A stretch of 64,000 nt of DNA, taken from positions 1,186,501 through 1,250,500 of the forward strand of contig NZ_CP016614.1 in the NCBI RefSeq assembly GCF_013377255.1, written 5' to 3'. This document shows positions 8,196 to 17,178 of this stretch, piece by piece. The DNA comes from Mannheimia granulomatis. Its GTDB lineage: Bacteria > Pseudomonadota > Gammaproteobacteria > Enterobacterales > Pasteurellaceae. The notes beneath the pieces were generated by a model. The model ran no database searches. It was not told the origin of the DNA and was given only the letters and a program-made list of their open reading frames with translations. A program made the position numbers and the translations under genes. Within the stretch, counting starts at the first letter, position 1, and every line of letters starts with the position of its first letter.

Positions 8196-9299
8196 TCAAT
8201 TTTGACCGCTTGTTTTTAGCTTTTTAATCGCCCAATCTAGCCCCGAATTAAAATCTTCAGTTAAATTTGGGCGGAGTTGTTCAAGTAAGTCAATTAGCAC
8301 TTTTTTATCGGGGTGAGTGAGGTTGATGTGCCCTACTTTTCTACCGGCTCGGACTTCTTTACCATACCAATGCAATTGTGCAAAAGGTAAGCTTAGCCAT
8401 TGGTTGGAATGTTCAATGCCGATTAAATTCACCATCACACTTGGCGCAATCTGTTGTAATGGCGGAGTCGGTAAATCAAGCAATGCACGTAAATGTAGCT
8501 CGAATTGGCTGATTGCACAGCCGAGTTGAGTCCAATGACCGCTGTTATGCACACGAGGAGCAAGTTCGTTAATTAACAGTTTATCGCCTACAATAAAACA
8601 TTCCATTGCCATCACACCGATATAATCCAGCTCCTGCATTACCGCACCGAGCATTTGTTCAGCTTGTTGTTGGTAAATGGCTTGATTTGGTAAATTCACA
8701 TCAGAGACCGAATAACGCAAAATGCCGTTTTGCTGTAAGTTGTGAGAAATCGGGTAGAAATGGGTTGAGCCGTCACGAAATCTTGCCCCAACTACTGAAA
8801 TTTCACCATCAAAAGGGATAAATTTTTCCGCAATCACTTCGCCGAATAAATCTGGGGTGATTTGGTTAACGGATTCTTGTGTCACAATCCATTGCCCACG
8901 TCCGTCATAACCGCCGGAACGGCGTTTTACTACCACCTTTTCACCGATATTTTGGAAAATCTGTTGCCATTGTTCGGCACTTTCTACTAATTGCCATGGG
9001 GAGGTGGCTAAATCAAGTTGGTCGAGTAGTGATTTTTGTGTGAAGCGGTCTGCCAAGCGCCCAAACACGGATAAATTCACAAAATTTTTGTGATTGCCGA
9101 GTAGATTTGTTAAAGGAGTATCCGCCCAGCGCTCAATTTCTGCGGTAATAATGCTATTTGGCTCGATATCAAAAACAGGAGCATCGAAAGCAAGTGGCTT
9201 AACTTCAATATCCAGTGGAGCACCTGCATAGCGTAACATTCTGCCAAGTTGACCGTTACCTAACACATAAATTGGGGGGTAAATGGTACTTTTTTGCAT
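8196..9299 (-). CDS. purK: 5-(Carboxyamino)imidazole ribonucleotide synthase
   Basis: ATP-dependent carboxylation of AIR to N5-CAIR in de novo purine synthesis, working with PurE. ATP-grasp protein of 367 residues: N-terminal YVLGNGQLGRML, the ATP-grasp stretch VVKRRSGGYDGRGQW (about 134-148) and NELAPRVHNSGHWT. The last codons (Thr-Ser-Gly-Gln-Asn-stop) are encoded by a USS, ACAAGCGGTCAAAAT. It is the third gene of a purE-asparaginase-purK transcription unit, starting 19 bases after the asparaginase stop. Confidence 0.95.
   Translation of the reverse strand: MQKSTIYPPIYVLGNGQLGRMLRYAGAPLDIEVKPLAFDAPVFDIEPNSIITAEIERWADTPLTNLLGNHKNFVNLSVFGRLADRFTQKSLLDQLDLATSPWQLVESAEQWQQIFQNIGEKVVVKRRSGGYDGRGQWIVTQESVNQITPDLFGEVIAEKFIPFDGEISVVGARFRDGSTHFYPISHNLQQNGILRYSVSDVNLPNQAIYQQQAEQMLGAVMQELDYIGVMAMECFIVGDKLLINELAPRVHNSGHWTQLGCAISQFELHLRALLDLPTPPLQQIAPSVMVNLIGIEHSNQWLSLPFAQLHWYGKEVRAGRKVGHINLTHPDKKVLIDLLEQLRPNLTEDFNSGLDWAIKKLKTSGQN
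8205..8213 (-). repeat. USS encoding the PurK C-terminus
   Basis: USS core (ACCGCTTGT on the plus strand) lying in frame at the very end of purK, supplying residues TSGQ just before the stop. Confidence 0.8.
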
Positions 9300-9318
9300 A
9301 TTTATTGTTCTCGAAAAA

Positions 9319-10284
9319 TTAAAAGTAGTCAGATAATGGTTTGTTGAGTTTTTGATTCAGTAATACCATTAACTTGATACGGGCTTTTTGTCCGCTTAAT
9401 CCTTTGGTAAAAATTACGCCTTTTTGTTTTAGCTGCTTTCCACCACCGACATAATCATACACATCTTGGGTAATACCATTGAATGCGCGGGAAACTATCA
9501 CAACAGGAATTTTAGCTTTTAATAGTGCTTCAAGACCATCTAGGCAGCTTGGGGGAAGATTACCGGCCCCTAAGGCTTCGATAACCACACCATCGCAACA
9601 GCTTTTTGCGAGCTGTTCGAGTAAAAAACTATCCATGCCTGCGTATGCTTTAAGTAGCTGTACGTTATTTTTAGTTAGCGTTTCAATTGGGAAGCGCTCG
9701 TAAGCGGTCAGTTTTTGGAAAAAAATGACTGAATTTTTGCTGACTAAACCGCAAGGTCCAAACGTTGGTGTTTGGAATGTCGCTACATTGGTCGTATGAG
9801 TTTTTGTCACAAATTTAGCATGATGGATTTCATCATTCATCACAACTAAAACCCCTTTGTTCTTGCTTTCTTCATTTAATGCAACCAAAATTGCACTTTG
9901 TAGGTTGATTAAACCATCTGAGCCTAGCTCGTTACTTGAACGCATAGCTCCAGTAATGACAATAGGAACATTTACACTTAGGGCTAAATCTAGAAAATAA
10001 GAAGTTTCTTCTAAGGTGTCTGTGCCGTGTGTAATGACAATAGCATCCATATTTTCTTGTAAAACGGCTTCTTCAATACGCTGTTTTAAAAGCTGCCAAT
10101 GTTTAATATTTATATGCGGAGAAGGCACATTAAATAAGGATTCTTGGCTTAATTTTGCCGGATGATTTAAACGTTCTAGCGAGGCTAATAAAGGATTTTC
10201 TGTAGAAGGGGCGACTTTTCCATCTTTTCCTTCTTGCATTGAGATTGTTCCACCGGTGTGGATTATTAATAATTTTTTGGACAT
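9319..10284 (-). CDS. L-asparaginase, cytoplasmic type
   Basis: Expected to hydrolyse asparagine to aspartate and ammonia. 321 residues with no signal peptide, so cytoplasmic. Both catalytic threonine motifs are present: HTGGTIS at residues 9-15 and ITHGTDTLEETSYF near 84-97, plus the GAMRSSNELGSDG loop. The central THTTNVATFQTPTFGPCG segment resembles Bacillus/Clostridium enzymes more than E. coli AnsA, so I leave the symbol blank. It is wedged between purE (6 bases upstream) and purK (19 bases downstream), clearly cotranscribed with both and therefore probably under PurR control. Confidence 0.9.
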   Translation of the reverse strand: MSKKLLIIHTGGTISMQEGKDGKVAPSTENPLLASLERLNHPAKLSQESLFNVPSPHINIKHWQLLKQRIEEAVLQENMDAIVITHGTDTLEETSYFLDLALSVNVPIVITGAMRSSNELGSDGLINLQSAILVALNEESKNKGVLVVMNDEIHHAKFVTKTHTTNVATFQTPTFGPCGLVSKNSVIFFQKLTAYERFPIETLTKNNVQLLKAYAGMDSFLLEQLAKSCCDGVVIEALGAGNLPPSCLDGLEALLKAKIPVVIVSRAFNGITQDVYDYVGGGKQLKQKGVIFTKGLSGQKARIKLMVLLNQKLNKPLSDYF

Positions 10285-10290
10285 TTCTAT

Positions 10291-10788
10291 TTATTCAATT
10301 CGAGGATCTGGATTATCTAATATAAGCTGTGTTTGTGTTTTGCGAAATATATTTAATTTTTCTGCAACTTCTGGGTTAAACATTGCTAAAATTTGTGCAG
10401 CCAATAAAGCTGCATTTGCCGCACCGGAAGGGCCAATTGCGAGAGTGCCAACCGGAATGCCTTTGGGCATTTGTACAATAGAGTAGAGACTATCTATACC
10501 ACTTAGCATCGAACTTTTTACCGGCACACCTAATACAGGCACAATGGTTTTCGCTGCAATCATACCGGGTAAGTGGGCTGCGCCCCCTGCACCTGCAATG
10601 ATCACTTTATAGCCATTAGACTGCGCCGTTTCTGCGAAAGAAAATAGTTTATCAGGAGTGCGGTGAGCAGATACCACCTCAACATGGTAGGCTAAACCGA
10701 ATTGGTCTAAAATTTGTGTTGCTTCAGACATGGTTGCCCAATCACTTTTAGATCCCATCACAATTGCAATTTCAGCTTTTTTTGACAT
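10291..10788 (-). CDS. purE: N5-carboxyaminoimidazole ribonucleotide mutase
   Basis: Converts N5-CAIR to CAIR in purine synthesis, as an octamer. 165 residues; the class I PurE signature is complete: IVMGSKSDWATM at 9-20, VVSAHRTP at 38-45, and IAGAGGAAHLPGM near 64-76. Gene one of the purE-asparaginase-purK operon. A perfect palindromic PurR-type operator lies 48-65 bases upstream of the ATG, predicting repression by PurR when hypoxanthine/guanine are plentiful. Confidence 0.96.
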   Translation of the reverse strand: MSKKAEIAIVMGSKSDWATMSEATQILDQFGLAYHVEVVSAHRTPDKLFSFAETAQSNGYKVIIAGAGGAAHLPGMIAAKTIVPVLGVPVKSSMLSGIDSLYSIVQMPKGIPVGTLAIGPSGAANAALLAAQILAMFNPEVAEKLNIFRKTQTQLILDNPDPRIE

Positions 10789-10835
10789 TCTAAATCCTTA
10801 TCTTGGTAATGTAAAACAACATAATAATAGCACAC

Positions 10836-10853
10836 AAAGCAAACGTTTGCTTT
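10836..10853 (-). promoter_or_regulatory. PurR operator for the purE operon
   Basis: Perfect 18-bp palindrome AAAGCAAACGTTTGCTTT, containing the PurR core GCAAACGTTTGC, just upstream of purE in the purE/sspA intergenic region. Confidence 0.88.
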
Positions 10854-10884
10854 AGCGTTTGTAGAAATAAGGCAAATTTTAGGA

Positions 10885-10915
10885 CTGTTATCTGTTGGTT
10901 AAAATATGATATAAT
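10885..10915 (+). promoter_or_regulatory. Probable extended -10 promoter of sspA
   Basis: TG-A-TATAAT at 10907-10915 forms an extended -10 element 43 bases before the sspA start; the -35 region is poor, as is common with extended -10 promoters. Confidence 0.55.
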
Positions 10916-10958
10916 TGGCAACCATTTTACTTTTTTAACTTAATCATCGGAGATATAA

Positions 10959-11603
10959 ATGACGAGTAGTATAAACAAACGTTCAGTAATGACTCTTTTT
11001 TCAGATAAACAGGATATTTATAGCCACCAAGTGCGTATTGTATTGGCAGAAAAAGGAGTTCCTTATGAAATTGAGAACGTTATGCTAGGTAGTATTTCTG
11101 AAGATCTCTTAGAGTTAAATCCTTATGGTAATATTCCAACATTAGTGGATCGTGAATTAGTCTTATTTAATCCACGTATCATTATGGAATATTTAGATGA
11201 GCGTTTTCCGCATCCGCCATTAATGCCTGTTTACCCGGTTTCCCGCGGGCAATGTCGCTTAAATATGTACCGTATTGAGCAAGATTGGTATGCACAAATT
11301 GATATTGTAAATAAAGCTCCTGAATCGGCAGAAGGCAAAAAAGCCTTAGCTCAATTAAAAGAAGATATTTTAGCACTTTCACCTATTTTTGCCGCAAAAC
11401 CTTATTTTATGAGTGATGATTTCAGCCTTGTGGATTGCTATATCGCTCCATTATTGTGGCGTATGCAGATATTAGGCGTGAAATTTAGCGGTGCAACAGC
11501 CAAGCCGATTAATGCCTATATGACTCGTGTTTTCCAACGTGATAGCTTTATTCAATCTGTGGGTGGTGAAGCACCTAAACATTTAATGGACGATAAAGAT
11601 TAA
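10959..11603 (+). CDS. sspA: Stringent starvation protein A
   Basis: RNA-polymerase-associated protein with a glutathione-S-transferase fold that tunes transcription in stationary phase and starvation. 214 residues: thioredoxin-like N-terminal domain (about 11-90, with SDKQDIYSHQVRIVLAEKG and the NPYGNIPTLVDRELVL cis-Pro loop) and all-helical C-terminal domain, lacking GST catalytic residues as usual. CGGAGA precedes the ATG. The stop overlaps the sspB start by one base (TAATG), indicating translational coupling. Confidence 0.95.
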   Translation: MTSSINKRSVMTLFSDKQDIYSHQVRIVLAEKGVPYEIENVMLGSISEDLLELNPYGNIPTLVDRELVLFNPRIIMEYLDERFPHPPLMPVYPVSRGQCRLNMYRIEQDWYAQIDIVNKAPESAEGKKALAQLKEDILALSPIFAAKPYFMSDDFSLVDCYIAPLLWRMQILGVKFSGATAKPINAYMTRVFQRDSFIQSVGGEAPKHLMDDKD

Positions 11604-12001
11604 TGAAACCGTTAAGACCTTATCTTTATAATGCCTACTATAACTGGATTATTGATAACGATAACACACCTTATCTTTTAGTTAATACCGAATATCCGGA
11701 TGTAGATGTGCCAACTGAATTTATCAAAGACGGTAAAATTATTTTAAATATTTCACCACGTTCAATTGGTCAATACATTGTAGCAGAGGAGTATATTAGT
11801 TTTGGGGCTCGTTTTCAGGGAATGTTGCGCGATATTTACATTCCGTTTGGAGCCATGGAAGCAATTTATGCTCAAGAAACAGGTGATGGTGTAATGTTTC
11901 AAGATGAAGAATACTACGTTAAAGAAGCGGCGTATCAGACGCGTACAGAACAGCAACAGAAAGTCAAAACAAAGAAATCAACATTAAAATTAGTTAAATA
12001 A
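11603..12001 (+). CDS. sspB: ClpXP specificity-enhancing factor SspB
   Basis: Adaptor that delivers ssrA-tagged proteins to ClpXP. 132 residues: the folded tag-binding domain RPYLYNAYYNWIIDN...TPYLLVNTEYPDV runs to about 110, followed by a flexible tail ending in a basic/hydrophobic motif (STLKLVK) that contacts ClpX in known homologues. Overlaps sspA by one base. The unit ends in a USS-pair terminator. Confidence 0.95.
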   Translation: MKPLRPYLYNAYYNWIIDNDNTPYLLVNTEYPDVDVPTEFIKDGKIILNISPRSIGQYIVAEEYISFGARFQGMLRDIYIPFGAMEAIYAQETGDGVMFQDEEYYVKEAAYQTRTEQQQKVKTKKSTLKLVK

Positions 12002-12020
12002 TTTATTAAATATAGTTCAT

Positions 12021-12086
12021 ACAAGCGGTTAAATTTATATGGTTTTTTGCAAAACTCATTCAAAATTTAACCGCTTGTTTGTTTTT
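12021..12086 (+). terminator. USS-pair terminator after sspB
   Basis: Two oppositely oriented USS form a perfect 16-bp stem, ACAAGCGGTTAAATTT (12021-12036) / AAATTTAACCGCTTGT (12063-12078), followed by TTGTTTTT. Confidence 0.88.
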
Positions 12087-12150
12087 AAAGCAAATTTGCT
12101 GAAATTCCTCTTGCACTATTGCTTGAAATTGCTTATCTTGATCTTAATAT

Positions 12151-12168
12151 GTACTATCACAATAGTAC
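12151..12168 (+). promoter_or_regulatory. TrpR-like operator upstream of the TrpX-type gene
   Basis: Palindrome GTACTAT-CACA-ATAGTAC, overlapping a possible -10 TACAAT at 12166-12171. It resembles the E. coli trp operator (GTACTAGTTAACTAGTAC) and shares both seven-base half-sites with the element upstream of aroG at 31939-31956. Confidence 0.6.
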
Positions 12169-12193
12169 AATAAGTCAAATTTAGGAGAATGCT

Positions 12194-13153
12194 ATGAAAT
12201 TTCGTAAAACTGTATTGGTTACACTGTTAAGCTCTATCTCAGTAGCTGCTTTTAGCCAAGATAAAATTCACAATGTTGCAATTACTGCTATTGTTGAGCA
12301 TCCTGCATTAGATTCAATTCGCAAAGGTGTTGTTGAGGAACTGGCTCGCGAAGGCTTTGTTGAAGGCAAAAATATTAAAATAGACTATCAATCTGCTCAA
12401 GGCAGTACTGCAACCGCGGCACAAATTGCGAGAAAGTTTGTTGGTGATAAAGCGGATATCATTATTCCAATTACCACCCCTTCAGCACAGCCTGTTGTTG
12501 CAGCAACACGCTCTATTCCAATTGTATTCTCAGGTGTGACCGATCCTGTAGCGGCAAAATTAGTGAAATCTTGGGAGCCGAGCGGCACTAACGTAACCGG
12601 TATTTCGGACCATAAGCCAATCACACCACAAGTTAAGTTAATTAAAACTTTGGTACCGGAGTTAAAAGCGGTTGGGTATGTTTATAGTGCAGGTGAGGTT
12701 AATTCTGCTATTGTATTAGAAGAGTTAAAAGAAGAAGCGAAAAAACAAGGAATCAACGTAGTGCCCGTCGCTGTTCAACGTAGTGCAGATATTGGTACAG
12801 CAGCACGTAGCTTAAATGGCAAAGTACAAGCAATTTATATTTCTGAAGATAATGCCGTAGTTTCTGCTTATGAAGCACTACATAAAGCCGCTTTAGAAGC
12901 CAAAATTCCTGTGATTGCAGCAGATCGTGACACTGTACAGCGTGGTGCGATTGCTGCTTATGCAGTAAACCAATATGATATTGGTGTTGCAACAGGGAAA
13001 AGTGCTGCTCGTGTACTAAAAGGGGAAAAAGCAGGTACAATTCCAACACAAGAAGTGAGTCAGCTAGAGCTTTCAATTAATACTAAAACAGCAAAAGAAT
13101 TAGGGATTATGGTATCTGGAACTTTATTAAAAGAGGCAAAAGAAAAGTTCTAA
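12194..13153 (+). CDS. ABC transporter substrate-binding protein, TrpX-like, orphan
   Basis: Secreted solute-binding protein of the ABC_sub_bind (PF04392) family, whose TrpX members bind tryptophan. Signal peptide of about 21 residues ending SVAAFSQ. 319 residues; typical blocks are IVEHPALDSIRKGVVEEL, IIIPITTPSAQPVVAATRSIPIVFSGVTDPV and AIYISEDNAVVSAYEAL. No permease or ATPase gene is adjacent, unlike the usual trpXYZ order, so its transporter must be encoded elsewhere. Tryptophan as ligand is an inference supported by the TrpR-like palindrome in its promoter. AGGAG precedes the ATG. Confidence 0.8.
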   Translation: MKFRKTVLVTLLSSISVAAFSQDKIHNVAITAIVEHPALDSIRKGVVEELAREGFVEGKNIKIDYQSAQGSTATAAQIARKFVGDKADIIIPITTPSAQPVVAATRSIPIVFSGVTDPVAAKLVKSWEPSGTNVTGISDHKPITPQVKLIKTLVPELKAVGYVYSAGEVNSAIVLEELKEEAKKQGINVVPVAVQRSADIGTAARSLNGKVQAIYISEDNAVVSAYEALHKAALEAKIPVIAADRDTVQRGAIAAYAVNQYDIGVATGKSAARVLKGEKAGTIPTQEVSQLELSINTKTAKELGIMVSGTLLKEAKEKF

Positions 13154-13231
13154 ATATAAGCATAAATAGTTTGTTTTATATAAACAAATGTTGTAAAGTT
13201 ATTTCTCACTTTCAATTTTAAGGAGTATATC

Positions 13232-13492
13232 ATGGAATGGATCGCAGCAATTATTGTAGGTGCTATTATTGGTTGGTTAGCATCAATTGTCATGAAAAGT
13301 GACGGTAGGCTTTGCAAAAATATTATCGTCGGTATTGTCGGCTCATCTTTAGGTCGTTGGTTATTCGGCGATTTATTAGGCATCGGATCTGCATACCGTG
13401 CCGGTGAGTTTAATATTGTTGGTATCTTCTTTGGTGTATTAGGTGCCGCACTTTTAATTTTTATTTTGAGAAAATTAAAAATTTTTGACTAA
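13232..13492 (+). CDS. GlsB/YeaQ/YmgE family small membrane protein
   Basis: 86-residue protein with three hydrophobic segments and glycine-rich packing: MEWIAAIIVGAIIGWLAS at the start, IIVGIVGSSLGRWLFG in the middle and a C-terminal FFGVLGAALLIFILRKLK. This is the transglycosylase-associated/GlsB stress-protein family; the molecular role is unknown. AAGGAGTATATC before the ATG is a good ribosome binding site. Ends in a bidirectional terminator shared with the convergent LysR gene. Confidence 0.88.
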   Translation: MEWIAAIIVGAIIGWLASIVMKSDGRLCKNIIVGIVGSSLGRWLFGDLLGIGSAYRAGEFNIVGIFFGVLGAALLIFILRKLKIFD

Positions 13493-13507
13493 TTAAAGAA
13501 TCTTTAA

Positions 13508-13540
13508 AATAAGCAGTTATGAATATAACTGCTTATTTTT
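13508..13540. terminator. Bidirectional terminator
   Basis: Perfect 13-bp stem AATAAGCAGTTAT (13508-13520) / ATAACTGCTTATT (13525-13537), loop GAAT, with T runs on both strands. Confidence 0.9.
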
Positions 13541-13542
13541 AT

Positions 13543-14433
13543 TTATATATACTCTTTTTGTTCTTGCATAAGTTGAGAGAAGAAATCGATCAAGATTCGT
13601 ACTTTCGGCGAAAGATAACGACGGTTTGGATAAAGTAAGCTGATTTGTAAAGAGTCTTGCTCTAAAAATAACATAATTGGTATTAATTCTGCATTTTTAA
13701 GCTCTTCTTTTATCAAAAATTTGGGGATATTAATAATACCCAATCCTGCCTTTGCCATTTGTACTAATGCATGACCATTGTTACTATGAATTTTGCCTTT
13801 GGGCTTAATATTTATTTTTTGCCCTTGCTGGGTAAAATGCCATTGCTGGTGATATTCATAAAGTAAACAGTCTCTTTTACTTAATTCTTCCAGAGATTGA
13901 GGCTCACCATATTGAGACAGATAATCAGGAGAGGCAACTAACATCAAATGAGAATCTGCAATTTTTTTTGCTACAATAGAGCTGTCAGACAAGCTACCAA
14001 TACGCAATACCAAATCGAAACCTTCAGCAATTACATCTACTCGACGATCACTAAATTCAATATGAAGCTCTAAATTTGGATAATCTTCCATAAATTTACC
14101 TAGGTAAGGAGCAATAAAGCGAGAACCGAAATCCATTGGCACAGACATGGTAATTTTCCCTTGAAGGGTAGAGCTAATATTACTTACATTTGCCTCTGCT
14201 TCTTTAAGTTCATTTAAAATAGGTAAACAGTGCTGATAATAGAGCAAGCCGGCTTCAGTTGGGGTAATTTTTCGCGTGGTTCGCTGAAGCAAACGGACAT
14301 TAAGGTGCTCTTCCAATTGTGCAACTAATTTACTTGCCATTGGTAGTGATATTTGTGCTTGTTGGGCTGCTTGTGTAAAACTTTGGGTCTCAATGACTTT
14401 ACAAAATAAACTGATTGCGTTTAGTTTATCCAT
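13543..14433 (-). CDS. LysR-family transcriptional regulator
   Basis: 296 residues: winged HTH at about 1-60 (LNAISLFCKVIETQSFTQAA, then QISLPMASKLVAQLEEHL) and a periplasmic-binding-like effector domain from about 90. The sequence is of the CrgA/DmlR-like group often annotated for aromatic or aldehyde responses, but no regulated partner is obvious: the divergent neighbour is topA, 129 bases away. Effector and targets unknown. GAAGAGAG precedes the ATG. Confidence 0.88.
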   Translation of the reverse strand: MDKLNAISLFCKVIETQSFTQAAQQAQISLPMASKLVAQLEEHLNVRLLQRTTRKITPTEAGLLYYQHCLPILNELKEAEANVSNISSTLQGKITMSVPMDFGSRFIAPYLGKFMEDYPNLELHIEFSDRRVDVIAEGFDLVLRIGSLSDSSIVAKKIADSHLMLVASPDYLSQYGEPQSLEELSKRDCLLYEYHQQWHFTQQGQKINIKPKGKIHSNNGHALVQMAKAGLGIINIPKFLIKEELKNAELIPIMLFLEQDSLQISLLYPNRRYLSPKVRILIDFFSQLMQEQKEYI

Positions 14434-14562
14434 TTTCTCTCTTCTTTATATTGTAATTTTTTCTAAGGCTTGCTATCGTAAAAATAGTATATGAAAAAAT
14501 CGGCTTTAAAAGAAATAATTTCATATAATTTTAAATAATTATTAAAAATCAGGTAATAAAAC

Positions 14563-17169
14563 ATGGGAAAATCACTTGTTATTGTGGAGTCTCCGGCTAA
14601 GGCAAAAAAAATTAATCAATATCTAGGCAGTAACTATGTTGTGAAATCAAGTGTGGGACATATTCGCGATCTACCGAAAAGCGGTACTGATGAAAAGGCA
14701 GAAAAAGCGAAACCGATTTCAACTAAAGGGATGAGCGTAGAAGAAAAGGCTAAAGTTAAAGCAGAAAAAGAACGTACTGCATTAGTTAAACGTATGGGGA
14801 TTGATCCTTATAATGGTTGGAAAGCTAATTATCAAATTATGCCAGACAAGGAAAAGGTCGTCTCAGAACTCAAATCTTTAGCTAAAAAAGCAGACCATAT
14901 CTATTTAGCAACCGACTTGGATAGAGAAGGGGAAGCGATTGCTTGGCATTTACGTGAAATTATTGGGGGTGATGATAGTCGTTTTAGTCGCGTGGTATTT
15001 AACGAAATTACTAAAGATGCCATAAAAAAAGCATTTGAAGATCCACAACCACTTAATATCGACCGTGTCAATTCACAGCAAACCCGTCGTTTTTTAGACA
15101 GAGTCGTCGGCTTTATGGTTTCGCCATTATTATGGAAAAAAGTAGCAAGGGGTCTATCTGCAGGGCGAGTTCAATCTGTTGCAGTTAAATTATTGGTTGA
15201 ACGTGAGCGTGAAATTAAAGCTTTCCAAAGTGAAGAGTTTTGGACGATTGCTGCCAATACGCAAATTAATCGCAAAAAATTACCGCTTGAATTAACATCT
15301 TATAAAGGCAAAAAGTTTGCTGCTAAAAACGAAGATGAGGCTAAGATTGCCGTTTGTGATTTAGAGCAAAGTGAATTTATTGTTTCTAATATTGAAGCAA
15401 AAGAAACCAGTTCTCGTGCTTCTGCACCATTCATTACATCAACGTTACAGCGTACTGCAAGTACACGTTTAGGCTTTGGTGTAAAGAAAACCATGATGTT
15501 GGCACAACGCTTATATGAGGCAGGTTACATTACCTATATGCGTACCGATTCAACTAATCTAAGCCGTGAAGCATTAGCGATGGCTCGTGGTTATGTTGAA
15601 AGCGAATTCGGAGCAAATTATTTGCCGGAAAAACCGAATATGTATCGTAGTAAAGATAATGCTCAAGAGGCTCACGAGGCGATTCGCCCATCTGATGTGA
15701 ATGTAAAAATGTCAGATTTAAAAGGAATGGATAAAGATGCCGAGCGTTTATACGATTTAATTTGGCGTCGCTTCTTAGCTTGTCAAATGTTGCCGGCACG
15801 TTATGATTCAACCTCTTTAACCGTGACTGCAGGAGATTATGAGTTAAAAGCCAGTGGACGGGTAATGCGTTTTGACGGTTGGACTCGTGTATTGCCAGTA
15901 CAAGGTAAAAATCCGGAAGATCAGGAATTACCGCAGGTAGAGTTACATCATAAATTGAAATTAGATGAAGTTATTCCGAGCCAGCATTTTACCAAGCCAC
16001 CGGCACGATTTAATGAAGCCTCTTTAGTCGCAGAATTAGAAGAACGAAAAATTGGTCGTCCATCTACCTATGCTTCCATTATTTCTACTATTCAAGAACG
16101 CGGTTACGTAAGAACGGAAAATAAGCGTTTCTATGTAGAAAAAATTGGTGAAGTGGTGACCGATCGCCTAAATGAATCCTTCAAAGATTTAATGAATTAT
16201 GACTTCACCGCTAATATGGAAGAAGTGCTTGACCAAATTGCAGGAGGTCATAAAAACTGGAAGGAGGAATTAAATGCTTTCTTCAAAGATTTCTCGCAGG
16301 AGTTGACCCAAGCAGAGCTTGATGAACTTGAAGGTGGAATGAAGCCAAACAGCATTGTGCCAACAGAGATTGATTGCCCAACTTGTGGAAGAAAAATGGC
16401 TATTCGAACTGCATCAACCGGTGTCTTTTTAGGCTGTACCGGCTATGCATTGCCGCCAAAAGAGCGTTGTAAGACCACAATGAATCTGATCCCTGAAGCG
16501 GAGCTTTTAAATGTACTGGATTCAGAGTCTGAAACAAAAGCTTTAATGGCTCGTAAGCGTTGTCCGAAGTGTGATTCAGCGATGGATAGCTATGTCATTG
16601 ATGCTGAGCGAAAATTACATATTTGTGGTAACAACCCAAATTGTGATGGCTATATTGTTGAACAAGGCTCCTTTAAAATTAAAGGTTATGAAGGCCCTGT
16701 AGTGGAATGCGACAAATGCGGAGCAGATATGCACCTAAAATTAGGTCGTTTCGGAAAATATATGGGCTGTACAAGCTGTGATAACACCCGCAAAATACTC
16801 AAAAACGGGGAGGTTGCACCACCTAAGGAAGACCCTATCGCCTTTCCTGAACTTAAATGTGAAAAAGCAGATGCCTATTTTGTTTTACGCGATGGAGCAA
16901 GTGGTGTTTTTATGTCAGCACATAATTTCCCGAAAGTGAGAGAGAGCCGGGCGCCTAAAGTGGCAGAATTAGCATTATATCGTGATCGTCTACCGGAAAA
17001 ATTGCAGTATCTTGCCGATGCTCCACAACAAGATCCGGAAGGAAATGAGGCTATTATCCGCTTTAGTCGTAAAGAGAAGCGTCAATATGTTACTTCAGAG
17101 AAAAACGGTAAAGCAACTAAATGGATTATGGATTACCTTGATAGAAAATGGGTAGAGCGGACTAAATAA
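14563..17169 (+). CDS. topA: DNA topoisomerase I
   Basis: Type IA topoisomerase that relaxes negative supercoils. 868 residues: N-terminal TOPRIM domain (LVIVESPAKAKKI at 5-17; DLDREGEAIAWHL near 125), the active-site segment GYITYMRTDSTN with the nucleophilic tyrosine at about 325, and C-terminal four-cysteine zinc ribbons (CPTCGRK..., CPKCDSAMD..., CDKCGADM...). Intact. The start is at ATG 14563; only a weak upstream Shine-Dalgarno is visible (CAGGTAATAAAAC). Confidence 0.97.
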   Translation: MGKSLVIVESPAKAKKINQYLGSNYVVKSSVGHIRDLPKSGTDEKAEKAKPISTKGMSVEEKAKVKAEKERTALVKRMGIDPYNGWKANYQIMPDKEKVVSELKSLAKKADHIYLATDLDREGEAIAWHLREIIGGDDSRFSRVVFNEITKDAIKKAFEDPQPLNIDRVNSQQTRRFLDRVVGFMVSPLLWKKVARGLSAGRVQSVAVKLLVEREREIKAFQSEEFWTIAANTQINRKKLPLELTSYKGKKFAAKNEDEAKIAVCDLEQSEFIVSNIEAKETSSRASAPFITSTLQRTASTRLGFGVKKTMMLAQRLYEAGYITYMRTDSTNLSREALAMARGYVESEFGANYLPEKPNMYRSKDNAQEAHEAIRPSDVNVKMSDLKGMDKDAERLYDLIWRRFLACQMLPARYDSTSLTVTAGDYELKASGRVMRFDGWTRVLPVQGKNPEDQELPQVELHHKLKLDEVIPSQHFTKPPARFNEASLVAELEERKIGRPSTYASIISTIQERGYVRTENKRFYVEKIGEVVTDRLNESFKDLMNYDFTANMEEVLDQIAGGHKNWKEELNAFFKDFSQELTQAELDELEGGMKPNSIVPTEIDCPTCGRKMAIRTASTGVFLGCTGYALPPKERCKTTMNLIPEAELLNVLDSESETKALMARKRCPKCDSAMDSYVIDAERKLHICGNNPNCDGYIVEQGSFKIKGYEGPVVECDKCGADMHLKLGRFGKYMGCTSCDNTRKILKNGEVAPPKEDPIAFPELKCEKADAYFVLRDGASGVFMSAHNFPKVRESRAPKVAELALYRDRLPEKLQYLADAPQQDPEGNEAIIRFSRKEKRQYVTSEKNGKATKWIMDYLDRKWVERTK

Positions 17170-17178
17170 TCCATAGTT

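Noticed and set aside
12021..12086. USS repeats considered as part of a CRISPR or dispersed transposable repeat
   Set aside because: They are spaced irregularly across the whole window, match the Apl-type uptake sequence and have no regular spacers.
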